Positions 31,520 to 43,200 are shown, counted from the first letter of the stretch. The stretch: 64,000 nucleotides of DNA from Bradyrhizobium prioriisuperbiae (GCF_032397745.1 NZ_CP135921.1:4948501-5012500), one strand, 5' to 3'. Made by a program: numbers and translations. Notes: a model not told the origin generated them from the letters alone.

Positions 31520-33727
31520 GTGAACGCTTCGCCTCACATCAAAGCCGTTGCAGCGCGCCCCGACGCCGTCGCTGCCGCGCCCGCGATCGACGATCCCTTG
31601 TCCGACAGCCTGCTGTTCATCGCCGCCCATCACGGCCGCGCGCTGAGCCGCGGTGCGCTGCTCGCGGGTCTGCCGGTCGAGCACAACCGGCTGAGTCCGT
31701 CGCTCTATGAACGCGCAGCGCGGCGCGCCGGCCTCGAGGCCGAACTGGTCGAACGTCCGATCTCCGAGATTCCGAGCCTGGTGCTGCCCGCCGTGCTGGT
31801 GCTCCGGGACGGCACCAGCCGTATCCTGATCGGCGGCGATCGTTTTGCCGGTCGCGTGAGCGTGCTGAACCCGTCGCGTCGCGAGCCGGGGCCGATCGAG
31901 ACTGTCGCCGACATCATCGGCAGCTATACTGGGTTCGCCTATTTCCTGCGGCCGATGCAGGTCGCCGATCCCCGTGCCGTCGCCGCCGGCGACCTGCCGC
32001 GTACGCACTGGTTCTGGTCGACGGTCAGCCGCTTCAAGGCCAACTATATTCACGTCGCGATTGCCGCCTTCATCGTCAACATCCTGGCGCTGGCCGCGCC
32101 GCTGTTCACCATGAGTGTGTATGACCGGGTGATCCCCAACGGCGCCATTCCGTCGCTGGTGGCGCTCGGCATCGGGCTCGGCCTCGCCATCCTGTTCGAT
32201 TTCGTGCTGCGGGTGGTGCGCAGCCGCATCATCGATGTCACCGGCAAGAAGATCGACGTGGTGCTGGCAGCCGGCATCTTCGAACACATCATGTCGGTGA
32301 AGCTGGCGCAGCGGCCGCAGTCGGTCGGCATCCTCGCCAACCAGATCCGCGATTTCGATTCCGTGCGCGAGTTCTTCACCTCGGGCACGGTGGTGTCGGT
32401 GACAGACCTGTTGTTTGCGGTGCTGTTCATCGTGGTGCTGTTCATCGTCGCAGGTCCCCTGGCCTGGATTCCGCTGCTGATGCTGCCGGTGATGATTGCG
32501 ATCGGGCTCTTGCTGCAGCGTCCACTCGACCGCGCCATCCGGCGGCTGCAGGCGGAATCCGCGGCGAGACATGGCATTCTGGTGGAATCGCTGTCCAGCA
32601 TGGAAACCGTGCGTGCGGCTGCGGGCGAAGCACGGATGCAAACCGGCTGGGAGCGCTCGGTGGCGGCGACCGCGCGTTCCAGCGAGGATGTGCAGTTCTG
32701 GTCGTCGCTGGCGCTCACCAGCGCCAGCGTGGCGCAGCAGGTGTGCAGCCTGCTGCTGGTGGTGGTCGGCGTGTTCCTGATTCTGGACGGCAAGCTGACG
32801 GTCGGCGCGCTGGTCGCAGCCAATATGTTGTCGGGGCGGGTGCTGGCGCCGATCGCCGGACTTGCCGCGGTGATCACCCGCGGCACCCAGACCTTCTCGT
32901 CGCTGCGTGCGCTCGACCGGCTGATGGCGCTGGAGCGCGAGCGGCCTGCGGACAAGGTGTTCGTCGCCCGCGAGATCAAGGAAGGGCGGATCGATTTCCA
33001 GGGCGTGTCGTTCGCCTATCCCAACAGTCCGACCAAAGCGCTGGACGCCGTGTCGTTCAAGGTGCGTCCCGGCGAGCGGATCGGCATTGTCGGCCGGGTC
33101 GGCTCGGGCAAGACCACCATCGCCAAGCTCGCGGCCGGATTCTACTCGCCGTCCGAGGGCGGCATCCTGATCGATGGCATCGACATCCATCAGTACGACC
33201 CGGCGGATCTGCGCGCCGGCGTCGGCTTCGTGATGCAGGACACCGACCTGTTCTACGGCAAGCTGCGCGACAACATCACCTTCGGCCGGCCGCAGGCGAC
33301 CGACGCGGAGGTGCTGGACGCGGCGCGGCTGTCCGGCGTCGAGACCTTCATCGCCGGCCATCCTCAAGGCTATGACATGCTGATCGCCGAGGGCGGCCGC
33401 AGCCTGTCCGGTGGTCAAAAGCAAGCCATCGGTCTTGCCCGCATCCTGATCCGCAAGCCGCGCATCCTGTTCCTTGATGAGCCGACCGCGCATTTCGATG
33501 TGCGCAGCGAAGGCGAATTCATGGACCGGCTGAAGGCGATCGCCGACAACGGCATGACCATCCTGGTCTCCACCCATCGGCCGTCGCTGCTGACACTGGT
33601 GGACCGGGTGCTGGTGTTCGAGCAGGGTCGGCTGGTGGTGGATGGCCCGCGCGACGAGGTGCTGTCGCGGCTGCGCCCGGTCAATGTCGCAGCGGCGCCG
33701 GTGGGAGCAGCCCATGCGAAGCTCTGA
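31520..33727 (+). CDS. type I secretion ABC exporter (LapB/HlyB class)
   Basis: A 735-residue protein from a GTG start. Residues 25-145 resemble the C39-like domain (LLFIAAHHGRALSRGALLAG) without the catalytic Cys, as in exporters that bind but do not cleave substrates. About six membrane spans follow (residues 170-460). The ATPase has Walker A GRVGSGKT at 525-532, signature LSGGQKQ at 629-635 and Walker B ILFLDEP near 649. It shows the T1SS-type VFVAREIKEG-to-ATPase junction. It exports RTX adhesins from cytosol to exterior with the flanking TolC and HlyD proteins. The adaptor gene overlaps its end by 14 bases. Confidence 0.93.
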   Translation: MNASPHIKAVAARPDAVAAAPAIDDPLSDSLLFIAAHHGRALSRGALLAGLPVEHNRLSPSLYERAARRAGLEAELVERPISEIPSLVLPAVLVLRDGTSRILIGGDRFAGRVSVLNPSRREPGPIETVADIIGSYTGFAYFLRPMQVADPRAVAAGDLPRTHWFWSTVSRFKANYIHVAIAAFIVNILALAAPLFTMSVYDRVIPNGAIPSLVALGIGLGLAILFDFVLRVVRSRIIDVTGKKIDVVLAAGIFEHIMSVKLAQRPQSVGILANQIRDFDSVREFFTSGTVVSVTDLLFAVLFIVVLFIVAGPLAWIPLLMLPVMIAIGLLLQRPLDRAIRRLQAESAARHGILVESLSSMETVRAAAGEARMQTGWERSVAATARSSEDVQFWSSLALTSASVAQQVCSLLLVVVGVFLILDGKLTVGALVAANMLSGRVLAPIAGLAAVITRGTQTFSSLRALDRLMALERERPADKVFVAREIKEGRIDFQGVSFAYPNSPTKALDAVSFKVRPGERIGIVGRVGSGKTTIAKLAAGFYSPSEGGILIDGIDIHQYDPADLRAGVGFVMQDTDLFYGKLRDNITFGRPQATDAEVLDAARLSGVETFIAGHPQGYDMLIAEGGRSLSGGQKQAIGLARILIRKPRILFLDEPTAHFDVRSEGEFMDRLKAIADNGMTILVSTHRPSLLTLVDRVLVFEQGRLVVDGPRDEVLSRLRPVNVAAAPVGAAHAKL

Positions 33728-35048
33728 CTTCGCCTTCGCCAACGATATCCGCGCCGCCGTCGAGCTGCGCACGCCGCGCACCGCGCGGTTGCTGCTGTTC
33801 ACGTCGCTGGCGTTGATTTTCGTGTTCGTGGTCTGGGCGCACTTTGCCGTGCTGGATGAAGTGAAGCGCGGCAACGGCAAGGTGGTGGCGTCGCGCCAGA
33901 CCCAGGTGGTGCAGACCCTCGAGGGCGGCATCGTCGGCGCCATCCTGGTGCACGAGGGAGCCCTGGTGGAACAGGACCAGCCGATGTTCCGCATCGACGA
34001 CACGGCTTTCGCCGCGCAGTTCGGCGAGGTGCGCGAGCGTCGCGCGGCGATGGCGGCGCGGGTGACCCGGCTCGCGGCTGAAGCGCTGGGGCGTGATCAA
34101 TTGGTGTTTCCGGCTGATCTCGATGCGGCGTCGTCGCGCAGCGTGCAAGCCGAACGCGGCGTGTTCGACGCCCACATGCGCAAGCTGACGCAGGACGTCG
34201 AGGTGGTGGCGCAGCAGAAGAGTCAAAAAGAAAAAGAGATCGACGAACTCAAGGCCTCGGAAAAGCGCTTTGACGACACTTTGAAACTGATGACCAGGGA
34301 ACTGGAGCTGACCCGCAATCTCTATAACCAGAAGGTGGTGCCGGAGATCGAGATGCTGCGCTCGGATCGCCAGGCCACCGACATGCGGGGGCAGCTGCAG
34401 GTGGTGCGCGCCACCCTGGTGAAGACCCAGGCGGCGATCGAGGAGGCGTCGGCGCGGATGTCGACGATCCGTTCGACATTCCGCGCCCAGGCCGAAGACG
34501 ATCTGGCGAAATCCCGCGGCGACCTCGCGGTGCTGGATGAAAATATCAAGTCGGCGCAGGACCGCGTTCGCCGCACCGAGCTGCGCGCGCCGGTGCGCGG
34601 CATCGTCAACAAGCTCAATATCACCACGGTGGGCGCGGTGGTGCAGCCCGGCGCCAGCATTGCGGAACTGGTGCCGCTCGACGACTCGTTGCTGGTCGAG
34701 GGGCGCATTCGTCCGCAGGACATCGCCTTCATGCGGCCGGACCAAGCCGCGGTGGTGAAACTCAGCGCCTATGATTCTTCGGTCTATGGCTCGCTGCACG
34801 GCAAGGTCGAGCGCATCAGCGCCGACACCATCACCGACGACAAGGGCGACAAGAACGAACGCGGCGAGACTTTCTATCGCGTGATGGTGCGCACCGAGAA
34901 GAACCACCTCGGCACATCGGAGCATCCGCTGCCGATCATTCCCGGCATGGTGGCCACGGTGGAGATCCTGACCGGCGAGAAGTCGGTGCTCGATTACATC
35001 ATCAGGCCGGCGCGCATGCTGCGTGACGAGGCGCTGCGGGAGCGGTGA
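33714..35048 (+). CDS. HlyD-family membrane fusion protein of type I secretion
   Basis: A 444-residue protein; the ATG is chosen because GGGAG lies just upstream and it overlaps the exporter stop by 14 bases. One span at about 24-44 (RLLLFTSLALIFVFVVWAHF). Then the lipoyl-like half-motif (VVASRQTQVVQTLEGGIVGA), long coiled coil (residues 130-290, e.g. SQKEKEIDELKASEKRFDDT), the second half-motif (RAPVRGIVNKLNITTVGAVV) and a beta-barrel (PIIPGMVATVEILTGEKSVL). It bridges the inner-membrane exporter and the TolC channel. Typical length for the class. Confidence 0.93.
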   Translation: MRSSDFAFANDIRAAVELRTPRTARLLLFTSLALIFVFVVWAHFAVLDEVKRGNGKVVASRQTQVVQTLEGGIVGAILVHEGALVEQDQPMFRIDDTAFAAQFGEVRERRAAMAARVTRLAAEALGRDQLVFPADLDAASSRSVQAERGVFDAHMRKLTQDVEVVAQQKSQKEKEIDELKASEKRFDDTLKLMTRELELTRNLYNQKVVPEIEMLRSDRQATDMRGQLQVVRATLVKTQAAIEEASARMSTIRSTFRAQAEDDLAKSRGDLAVLDENIKSAQDRVRRTELRAPVRGIVNKLNITTVGAVVQPGASIAELVPLDDSLLVEGRIRPQDIAFMRPDQAAVVKLSAYDSSVYGSLHGKVERISADTITDDKGDKNERGETFYRVMVRTEKNHLGTSEHPLPIIPGMVATVEILTGEKSVLDYIIRPARMLRDEALRER

Positions 35049-35110
35049 GGTGATGTGCGATTACGTCCCGCTCGATGTCGTGAGAGGCGAAGCATTTCGA
35101 CACTCCGCGG

Positions 35111-35200
35111 TGTCGTCACCGGGCTTGTCCCGGTGACCTCGCTTAGGGACGCACTGCCTTCCTAAGCGGGGTTGCCGGGACAAGCCCGGCAACGACAAGA
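35111..35200. repeat. palindromic intergenic element, family A (copy 1)
   Basis: An inverted arrangement: TCACCGGGCTTGTCCCGGTGA, a short spacer with CTTAGGGACGCA, CCTAAGCGGGG, then TTGCCGGGACAAGCCCGGCAA. A nearly identical copy lies at 54991-55079. It fills part of the 383-base gap between the adaptor gene and the LapG-like gene and probably forms a strong RNA hairpin. No other feature is supported in the gap. Confidence 0.8.
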
Positions 35201-35431
35201 TAGGGTGATGGTGTCGCGAAGAGCGCCCCGCTCATGCTTAACCACCCCTAAACTCACCTCTAAAATTTGAACGAAGCCACTTCCGCGGCATTGACGCTGC
35301 TCCCGATCATTCCCCCAACGATTGACACCACTTAACCGCCTGGAAGCGGCGCGCTCGCATGCTTGCGCACAGGGATCCGGGCGGGATCGGCGTCTGCGCC
35401 GACCGACGTTCCGGACCATGGGGCGTCGATC

Positions 35432-36388
35432 ATGTTGCGGTTCGGTCAGTCACGCGGTGTCGCGTGCGCCGTCATGCTTGCGGGTATTGTTTCATTCACC
35501 ATGGTCTCGGCCGGTGAAGCCGGGGCGAAACCGCGCGCACGCAGGCCTGCGGTCGATGCGACGCCTATTGTCGAATCCAACTCGATTAAGCCGCCTGCGC
35601 GTTTCTTTACAATCAGCACGGTGCTGGCAAAGCACGACGGCAAAGCGGCCTCGATCAGGATGGCCGCGCTCGGTGATGCGTCGGTCGCATCCGATGCGTC
35701 CTCCAGGGCGGCGCCGCAGATCAGTGACCGGCCGTTCGGGCTGTTCACCTTCCGCGCGCCCGACGGCGTGCTCTGGAGCAAGTGGCGCGGCGTCGAAGCC
35801 CGCATGGCCGGCGAAAGCCTGTTGTTGCAGCTGTGCCGGACCGAGCCGGCCTCGTGCGGCGCAGCGGGCCGGGCGGCGCTGGCGGTGATGGACGAGGCGC
35901 GCGACACTGACGGTTTGGCCCGCATCGGTATCGTCAATCGCAGCGTCAACGCGGCGGTCCGCTATGTCAGCGATGATCAGCAACACGGTCTCGCCGATGT
36001 CTGGAGCTCGCCACTGGCCACGCTCGCGAGCGGAGCGGGCGATTGCGAGGACTACGCCATCGCCAAATACATGCTGCTGCGCCAGCTCGGTGTCGCGGAG
36101 GCTGACCTCATGCTGCTGCTGGTGCGCGACAATGCGGTGCGCCAGGATCATGCGGTGCTCGGCGTTCGCGTCGATGGGCGCTGGCTTGTGCTCGACAATC
36201 GCCAGGCGCGGGTTCTCGACCCCGACCAGCTTGCGCACTTTACCCCGCTGTTTGCGCTTGATCATGATGGGGTCGGCCTGTTTGCCGCGCCCTATGCCGC
36301 CCGCGTCTCCCATGAGAGCGAGACGGACCTGCAGCCCTCGGCCGATGTCGGCTTGAGCGGTGGAGCGGGGTTGCAGCCACTGCTGTAG
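35432..36388 (+). CDS. LapG-like transglutaminase-fold cysteine protease
   Basis: A 318-residue protein with an N-terminal signal/anchor (ACAVMLAGIVSFTMVSAGEA). After a linker, residues 165-290 form the bacterial transglutaminase-like cysteine peptidase domain: NRSVNAAVRYVSDDQQHG, GAGDCEDYAIAKYMLLRQLG with Cys205, RQDHAVLGVRVDGRWLVLDN with His240 and Asp255. This is the catalytic triad of LapG, a calcium-dependent periplasmic protease that cuts LapA-type adhesins near their N-terminus. It lies between the exporter genes and the adhesin gene, the usual context. LapD, which controls LapG through c-di-GMP, is not in this window. Confidence 0.9.
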   Translation: MLRFGQSRGVACAVMLAGIVSFTMVSAGEAGAKPRARRPAVDATPIVESNSIKPPARFFTISTVLAKHDGKAASIRMAALGDASVASDASSRAAPQISDRPFGLFTFRAPDGVLWSKWRGVEARMAGESLLLQLCRTEPASCGAAGRAALAVMDEARDTDGLARIGIVNRSVNAAVRYVSDDQQHGLADVWSSPLATLASGAGDCEDYAIAKYMLLRQLGVAEADLMLLLVRDNAVRQDHAVLGVRVDGRWLVLDNRQARVLDPDQLAHFTPLFALDHDGVGLFAAPYAARVSHESETDLQPSADVGLSGGAGLQPLL

Positions 36389-36522
36389 CCATGGCGCGGC
36401 GATTGCCGCGCTCTCGCCATTTCTTGGTCGTTTTGCGCGCAATGAGACGACCGCAGGGCAACGACCTGTGATGATTGCCAGGTCGCATGGGCGTGGCGCG
36501 CGATCGGTGGTGAGGGGCGAGC

Positions 36523-36870
36523 ATGGGCATGATGAGCAAGATTTCAGCCGCCGCGGTGGCCGTGATTTCGATTGTTGGCGGCGCGTCCGTCGCGCAGGCC
36601 GGAGGTTTCCCGGCGTCCGGACGCTTTGTCGTGGCGTGCGAGAACGGCGCGCATTACCGGCTTGAGGCGGCGTCGACCACGGTGTTCGGCGAGGTCGTCA
36701 CCGGCCGCCTGCTTCTGTCCCCGCGGCGCGCGGTCGCCGTGCGATTGATCCCGATGGGTGACGGTTATCGTTATGCCGGCCGTGGTGTCTGGCTCGATGG
36801 ATTCCGCGAGCAGGCGGCGCTGTTTCTTCGCAAGGACACACCGGTGAGCTGCAACGTTGCACCGATCTGA
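36523..36870 (+). CDS. small secreted hypothetical protein
   Basis: A 115-residue protein with signal peptide (ISAAAVAVISIVGGASVAQA). The mature part is a small beta domain (GRFVVACENGAHYRLEAAST, LLLSPRRAVAVRLIPMGDGY) with two cysteines far apart (VACENG and VSCNVA) that could form a disulfide. Starts at 36529 or 36532 are also possible. It lies between the LapG-like protease and the adhesin; it could belong to the adhesin system or be incidental. No family is recognised. Confidence 0.6.
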   Translation: MGMMSKISAAAVAVISIVGGASVAQAGGFPASGRFVVACENGAHYRLEAASTTVFGEVVTGRLLLSPRRAVAVRLIPMGDGYRYAGRGVWLDGFREQAALFLRKDTPVSCNVAPI

Positions 36871-37268
36871 CATCGCTCGCGCCGCGCGTGTCCAATAACG
36901 CGGGCTGATCTTGCGATCGCGGCAAGAGCTCGCGAGAATTGGCCAAATGATCGTTGTGTCGATCGCCGTTTCGCGTTGCTGTCTCTTCAATATTCGTCAG
37001 ATATCCCGCCATGGCCTCCGCGCCATGATACCCGAACGGCCAGCAATACCTTGCGGTGGTGAGTGATGTCAGCGGAACTTGAAGCTTAGTTCTTTGCGAT
37101 CTCGAATATAAATTTGAATCTATACTTCGAATTATTTGATTCTCACTCCGCGCAAACTTAACCAAAACATTTAAAAGCTTCTGAAAACGTTAGACATTCG
37201 AGCGCTTAAGAATATTTTAACCTCACCGGTTCGGCCCATGGCGGGCGCACTGGCATCGGGGTTTGAGC
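36871..37268. promoter_or_regulatory. long AT-rich leader of the adhesin gene
   Basis: The 398 bases before the adhesin hold no gene. From about 37080 to 37220 the DNA is strongly AT-rich (TAAATTTGAATCTATACTTC; ATTATTTGATTCTCAC; AACCAAAACATTTAAAAGC), unlike the flanking GC-rich genes. This is the likely promoter and 5' leader of the adhesin and suggests regulated, possibly silenced, expression. No specific binding site was identified. Confidence 0.5.
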
Positions 37269-40200
37269 ATGAACGCGCCGCTTGTTTTCGCTGAGTTGTC
37301 GACCGCAAAGCCTGTCGCGGGCGCGCCCCCGAAAGCGTTGAAGCTCGAAAAGCCCGGCAACGGCACAGCGGTCACCGTCCATCTCGACGGCAACACCCGG
37401 ATCGATTTCACCGACATCGCCAACGAAAAGATCACCTTCGTACGCATCGGTGATCGGCTGATCGTGCTGTTCGACAATCAGTCCACCGTGACCGTGGAGC
37501 CGGTGTTTGCGGCAAACGGCGAGCCGCTGCCGACTGTTACTTTCGAGATGACCCATGACCGCGTGTTGAGCGGTGGCGAATTCGCTGGCATGTTTCCGAT
37601 CTCCACCGACCAGTCGATCCTGCCGGCCGCCGGCAACAGCGCCAGCGGTCCCGCCGCCGGTGCGCATTTCTCCGACGCGCAAGTCGATGCGCTCGGCAAC
37701 AGTGCCACGCCGCTGGCGCTGCTGGGCGACGATGCCGGCGGCACGTCGGGTGCTGCCGCTGCTGCCAGCCAGGCCGGCAATTCGCAACCGGTGTTCGGCA
37801 CGGCGGACAGCGCCGCGCTCGACGATGAAGGTTTGAGCGGCGGTAATCCCGGTGGCCCCGGCGATGCCGCTGGCGCGGCCACGAGCTTCACCGGCTCGCT
37901 GCATGTCGATTTCGGCGTCAACAGCGCAGGCGCGAGCTTCGCCTTCAATGCAGCGCAGCCGGGCCTCGGTGGCCTGACCTCAGGCGGCGAGGCCGTGCAT
38001 GTGCTGGCGACCACCGTCAACGGCGTGCCGACCCTGATCGGCTACATCGGCAGCGATCCGTCTGTGGCGACCAACCAGGTGTTCACGGTCACCATCAACG
38101 GCGCGGCGCTTGAGGGTGAATACACCTTCACCCTGCTGCGTCCGCTCGATCATCCGGTGCATGGCACCGAAGACACGCTCAACCTCAGCATCAGCTTCAC
38201 CGCCACCGACGGCAGCGGCAACACTGGCTCTTCCACCATCCATGTCGATATCAATGACGACACGCCGGTGGTGGATTCGAGTGCGGTGGTGCATGTCACG
38301 CTGACGGATCCGACGGGAGCTGCTCCGTCGGTGGAAAGCGGCGCGCTTGGGATTTCCTGGGGTACGGACCGCTTCAACGCCCATGTCGATGGCGGTGTCT
38401 CCGCCGGCACCGGCCAGAATGGCGATCGCGCGGTGGTGTTCGCCGATGCCGTGGTGACGGCGACCGGCCATGCGGGCGAAGGCGCCGGCACCGCCGTGGC
38501 CAGCCTCTCGTCGCTCGGAGAAACGCTGCACTATGTCCTGCTCGACAACGGCACGACGTTGGTGGCCTACACCGGTGGCAATGCGCCACAAAGCGTGCCG
38601 ACCGGCAGTGAGGTGCCGCAGAACATCGTATTCGTGGTGACGCTGTCCGACGCCGGCGACAGCGGCAGCTACACCGTCCAGCAGTATCGGCCGCTGGATC
38701 ATGCAGCCGATGGCGCGGCCTTCCAGTCCATCGACCTGACATTCCATTTCACCGCGACCGACAGCGACGGCGATGCTGCCGGGGGCACGCTGACTGTGAC
38801 GATTGACGACACCGCGCCGTCCGCCGCCAATGTCACCGCCGCGATGTCGGAGAACGAAGCCGCCATCATCACGCTGACGGCCGGGACCGACTATAATTTC
38901 GGGGCCGATACCCACGGCGCGGCCATCACGCTTGGCGCGCCGACCATCTCCGGTGCTCCGGCCGATGTGGTGTTCGGCACGCCCGGCATCGTGCTCGGTG
39001 CCGACGGTCACACCATCACGGTCACGCCGGGCACCGCATTTGATGCGCTGCCCGCGGGCGCGACGGCGGTGCTGCACATCCCCTTCACCGTGACCGATGG
39101 CGACGGCGACACCGTGACCCGCGACATCGCCGTAACCATCACCGGTGTCAATGACGCCGCCACGATCAGCGGCACGGCCGCCAGCAAGGTGCTGGAGGAC
39201 GACGCGCTGACCACCGGCGGCACGCTGACCGTGACCGACGTCGATGCCGGGGAGGCTCATTTCCAGACGCCGGCTTCGCTGACCGGGACCTATGGCACCT
39301 TCACCTTCGATGCCGCGACGGGGCAGTGGGGCTACACCCTGAACAACGCGGCGGCCAACGTCCAGGCGCTGGCCGGCAACACGGTCGCGCACGACACGCT
39401 GACGGTGACGTCGGTGGACGGCACCGCGACCCAGGTGATCGACGTCACCATTACCGGCAACAACGACACCGCGTCGATTTCCGGCACGGCCACCGGTGCG
39501 GTGAAGGAAGACGGCACTCTGACCGCGAGCGGCACGCTGACGGTTAGCGACGTGGATACCGGTGAAAACCATTTCCAGACGCCGGAGTCGCTTGCCGGCA
39601 CCTACGGCACCTTTACCTTCGATGCGGCGACCGGACAGTGGGGCTACGCTCTCAACAATGAGGCCACCAATGTGCAGGCGCTGACCGATGGTCAGGTCGT
39701 GCACGATACGCTGACTGTCACCTCAGTGGATCACACCGCCACGCAGGTGATCGACGTCACCATCACCGGCACCAACGATGCCGCGTCGATTTCGGGCACG
39801 GCCGCCAGCAAGGTGCTGGAGGACGATGCGCTGACCACCGGCGGCACGCTGACCGTGACCGATATCGATACCGGCGAAGCCCATTTTCAGACGCCGGCCT
39901 CGCTGGTCGGGATCTACGGCACCTTCACCTTCGATACCGTAACGGGGGAGTGGGGCTACACCCTGAACAATGCGGCAGCCAACGTCCAGGCGCTGGCCGG
40001 CAACACGGTCGCGCACGATACGCTGACGGTTATCTCGGCGGACGGCACCGCCACGCAAGTGATCGACGTCACCGTCACCGGCAACAACGACAGGGCGTCA
40101 ATCTCCGGCACCGCCACTGGCACGGTGAAGGAAGACGGCACTTTGACCGCCGGCGGCACGCTGACGGTCAGCGACGTGGACACCGGTGAAAACCATTTCC

Positions 40201-43200
40201 AGGCGCCGGCCTCGCTGGTCGGGGCCTATGGCACCTTCACCTTCGATGCCGCGACGGGCCAGTGGAGCTACACCCTCAACAACGAAGCCGGCAATGTGCA
40301 GGCGCTGACCGACGGCCAGGTGGTGCACGACACGCTGACTGTCACGTCGGTGGATCATACGGCGACGCAGGTGATCGACGTCACCATCACCGGCAGCAAT
40401 GATGCGGCGTCGATCTCCGGCACCGCGACAGGCATGGTGACGGAAGACGGCACCCTGGCCGCCAGCGGTATGCTGACGATCAGCGACGTCGATACCGGTG
40501 AAGCGCTTTTTCAGACTCCGGCTTCGCTGGCCGGCACCTACGGCACCTTTACCTTCGATGCGACGACCGGACAGTGGGGCTACGCCCTCAGCAACACGGC
40601 GACCAACGTGCAGGCGCTGACAGACGGCCAGGTCGTGCATGACACGTTGACGGTGAAATCGGCCGATGGCACGGCGACGCAGGTGATCGACGTTACCATC
40701 ACGGGTACGAACGATGCGGCGTCGATCTTCGGCACCGCGACGGGTGCGGTGAAGGAAGACGGCACGCTGACCGCGAGCGGGACGTTGATGGTCAGCGACG
40801 TCGATATCGGCGAGGCGCATTTCCAGGCGCCTGCGTCGCTCGCCGGCACCTATGGCACCTTCACCTTTGACGCAATGACGGGGCAGTGGAGCTACGCTCT
40901 CAGCAACGCGACAACCAATGTCCAGGCGCTGACCGACGGCCAGGTCGTGCATGACACGCTGACCGTGAAGTCTGCCGATGGCACCGCGACGCAAGTGATC
41001 GACGTCACCATCACCGGCACCAACGATGCGGCTTCGATCGCCGGCACCGCGAGCGGCGCGGTGAAGGAGAGTGCGACGCTGACCGCGAGCGGTGCTCTGA
41101 CGGTCAGCGATGTCGATACCGGTGAGGCTCATTTCCAGACGCCGGCCTCGTTGGTCGGCACCTACGGCACCTTTACCTTTGACGCGGCGACCGGGCAGTG
41201 GGGCTATACTCTCAGCGACGCGGCAACCAATGTCCAGGCGCTGACCGACGGCCAGGTCGTGCACGACACGCTGACGGTGAAATCGGCCGATGGCACTGCG
41301 ACCCAGGTGATCGATGTCACCATCACCGGCAGCAACGATACGGCGTCGATCTCAGGCACCGCGACCGGCGCGGTGAAGGAGGATGGGACGTTGACTGCGG
41401 GCGGGACGCTTACGGTCAGCGATGTCGATACAGGCGAGGCGCATTTCCAGACCCCGGCGTCGCTTGGCGGCACCTATGGCACCTTTACCTTCAACGCGAC
41501 GACCGGGCAGTGGGGCTATACCCTCAGCAACGCGGCAACCAATGTCCAGGCGCTGACTGACGGCCAGGTCGTGCACGACACGCTGACTGTGAAATCGGCC
41601 GATGGCACCGCCACGCAGGTGATCGACGTCACCATCACCGGCACGAACGACGCGGCGTCGATTGCCGGAACCGCGACTGGCGCCGTCAAGGAAGACGGGA
41701 CGCTGACTGCGGGCGGAACGCTCTCCGTCAGCGACGTCGATGCTGGCGAGGCTCACTTCCAGACGCCGGCGTCGCTGGCCGGCAGCTACGGCACTTTCAC
41801 CTTCGATGCGACGACCGGCCAGTGGGGCTATGCCCTCAGCAACACCGCGACCAACGTCCAGGCGCTGACTGACGGCCAGGTCGTGCATGACACGCTGACG
41901 GTCAAGTCGGCCGATGGCACCGCGACGCAGGTGATCGATGTCACCATCACCGGCACGAACGATGCGGCGTCGATCTCCGGCACGGACACGGGGGCAGTGA
42001 AGGAAGACGGAACGCTGACCGCGGGCGGAACGCTGACGGTCAGCGATGTCGATACCGGAGAAGCCCATTTCCAGACCCCGGCCTCGCTCGCCGGCACCTA
42101 CGGTACCTTCAGCTTCAATGCGGCGACTGGTCTGTGGGGTTATACCCTCAACAACGGCGCCACCAATGTGCAGGCGCTGACCGACGGCCAGGTCGTGCAC
42201 GACAGGCTGACGGTGAAATCCGCCGACGGCACCGCGCCCCAGGTGATCGACGTTGCCATCACCGGCAGTAACGATGCTGCATCAATCTCCGGCACCGCGG
42301 CAGGCGCGGTGAAGGAAGACGGCCTGCTGACCGCAGGCGGCACGCTTGCCGTGACCGATATCGACAGCGGCGAGGCTCATTTCCAGACCCCGGCATCGCT
42401 TGCCGGCACCTACGGCGCTTTCAGCTTCGATGCAGCGACCGGGCAGTGGGGTTACACCCTCAGCAACGCGGCCAGCAACGTGCAGGCCCTGACTGACGGC
42501 CAGGTCGTGCACGATACGCTGACGGTCAAGTCGGCGGACGGCACGGCGACGCAGGTGATCGACGTCACCATTACGGGTGCGAACGATGCGGCGTCAATCT
42601 CCGGCACCGCGACCGGTGCGGTGAAGGAGGATGGGACGTTGACCGCGGGCGGCACGCTGACGGTCAGCGACGTCGATACCGGCGAAGCGCATTTCCAGAC
42701 ACCGGCATCATTGGTCGGTACCTATGGCGCCTTCACCTTTGATGCGACAACGGGGCAGTGGGGCTACGCTCTCAGCAACACTGCGACCAACGTCCAGGCG
42801 CTGACCGACGGTCAGGTCGTGCATGACACGCTGACGGTCAAGTCGGCCGACGGTACGGCGACGCAAGTGATCGATGTCACCATCACTGGCAGCAATGACG
42901 CCCCGATCATCACATCGGCGGCGAGCGCAAGCGAAGCCGAGGGCACGCCGGTGTCCCATATCGTTTATCAGATCGCCGCGAGCGACGTCGATGCGGGGGC
43001 GGCGTTCAGCTATTCCCTCAGCGGGACCGACGCGGGGTTGTTCGACGTCTCTTCGACGGGCGCAGTCACATTCAAATCGGTGCCGAACTACGAGACCCAG
43101 AGCTCGTACACCATCGTGGTTCACGTCAATGACGGAATAGCCGACACCACGCAGGCCGTGACCATCACCCTCACAAACGTGGCGCCGGTGATCATATCGC

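Noticed and set aside
31469..34003. Long minus-strand open frame (844 codons) across the exporter gene
   Set aside because: It is the complement of a strongly recognised ABC exporter and adaptor start; its translation is rich in His, Arg and Gln without any domain, typical of a shadow frame in GC-rich DNA.
39154..42897. Regular 312-bp repeats considered as a CRISPR or non-coding satellite
   Set aside because: The period is a multiple of three, the frame is open and each unit encodes a VCBS domain; there are no spacers.
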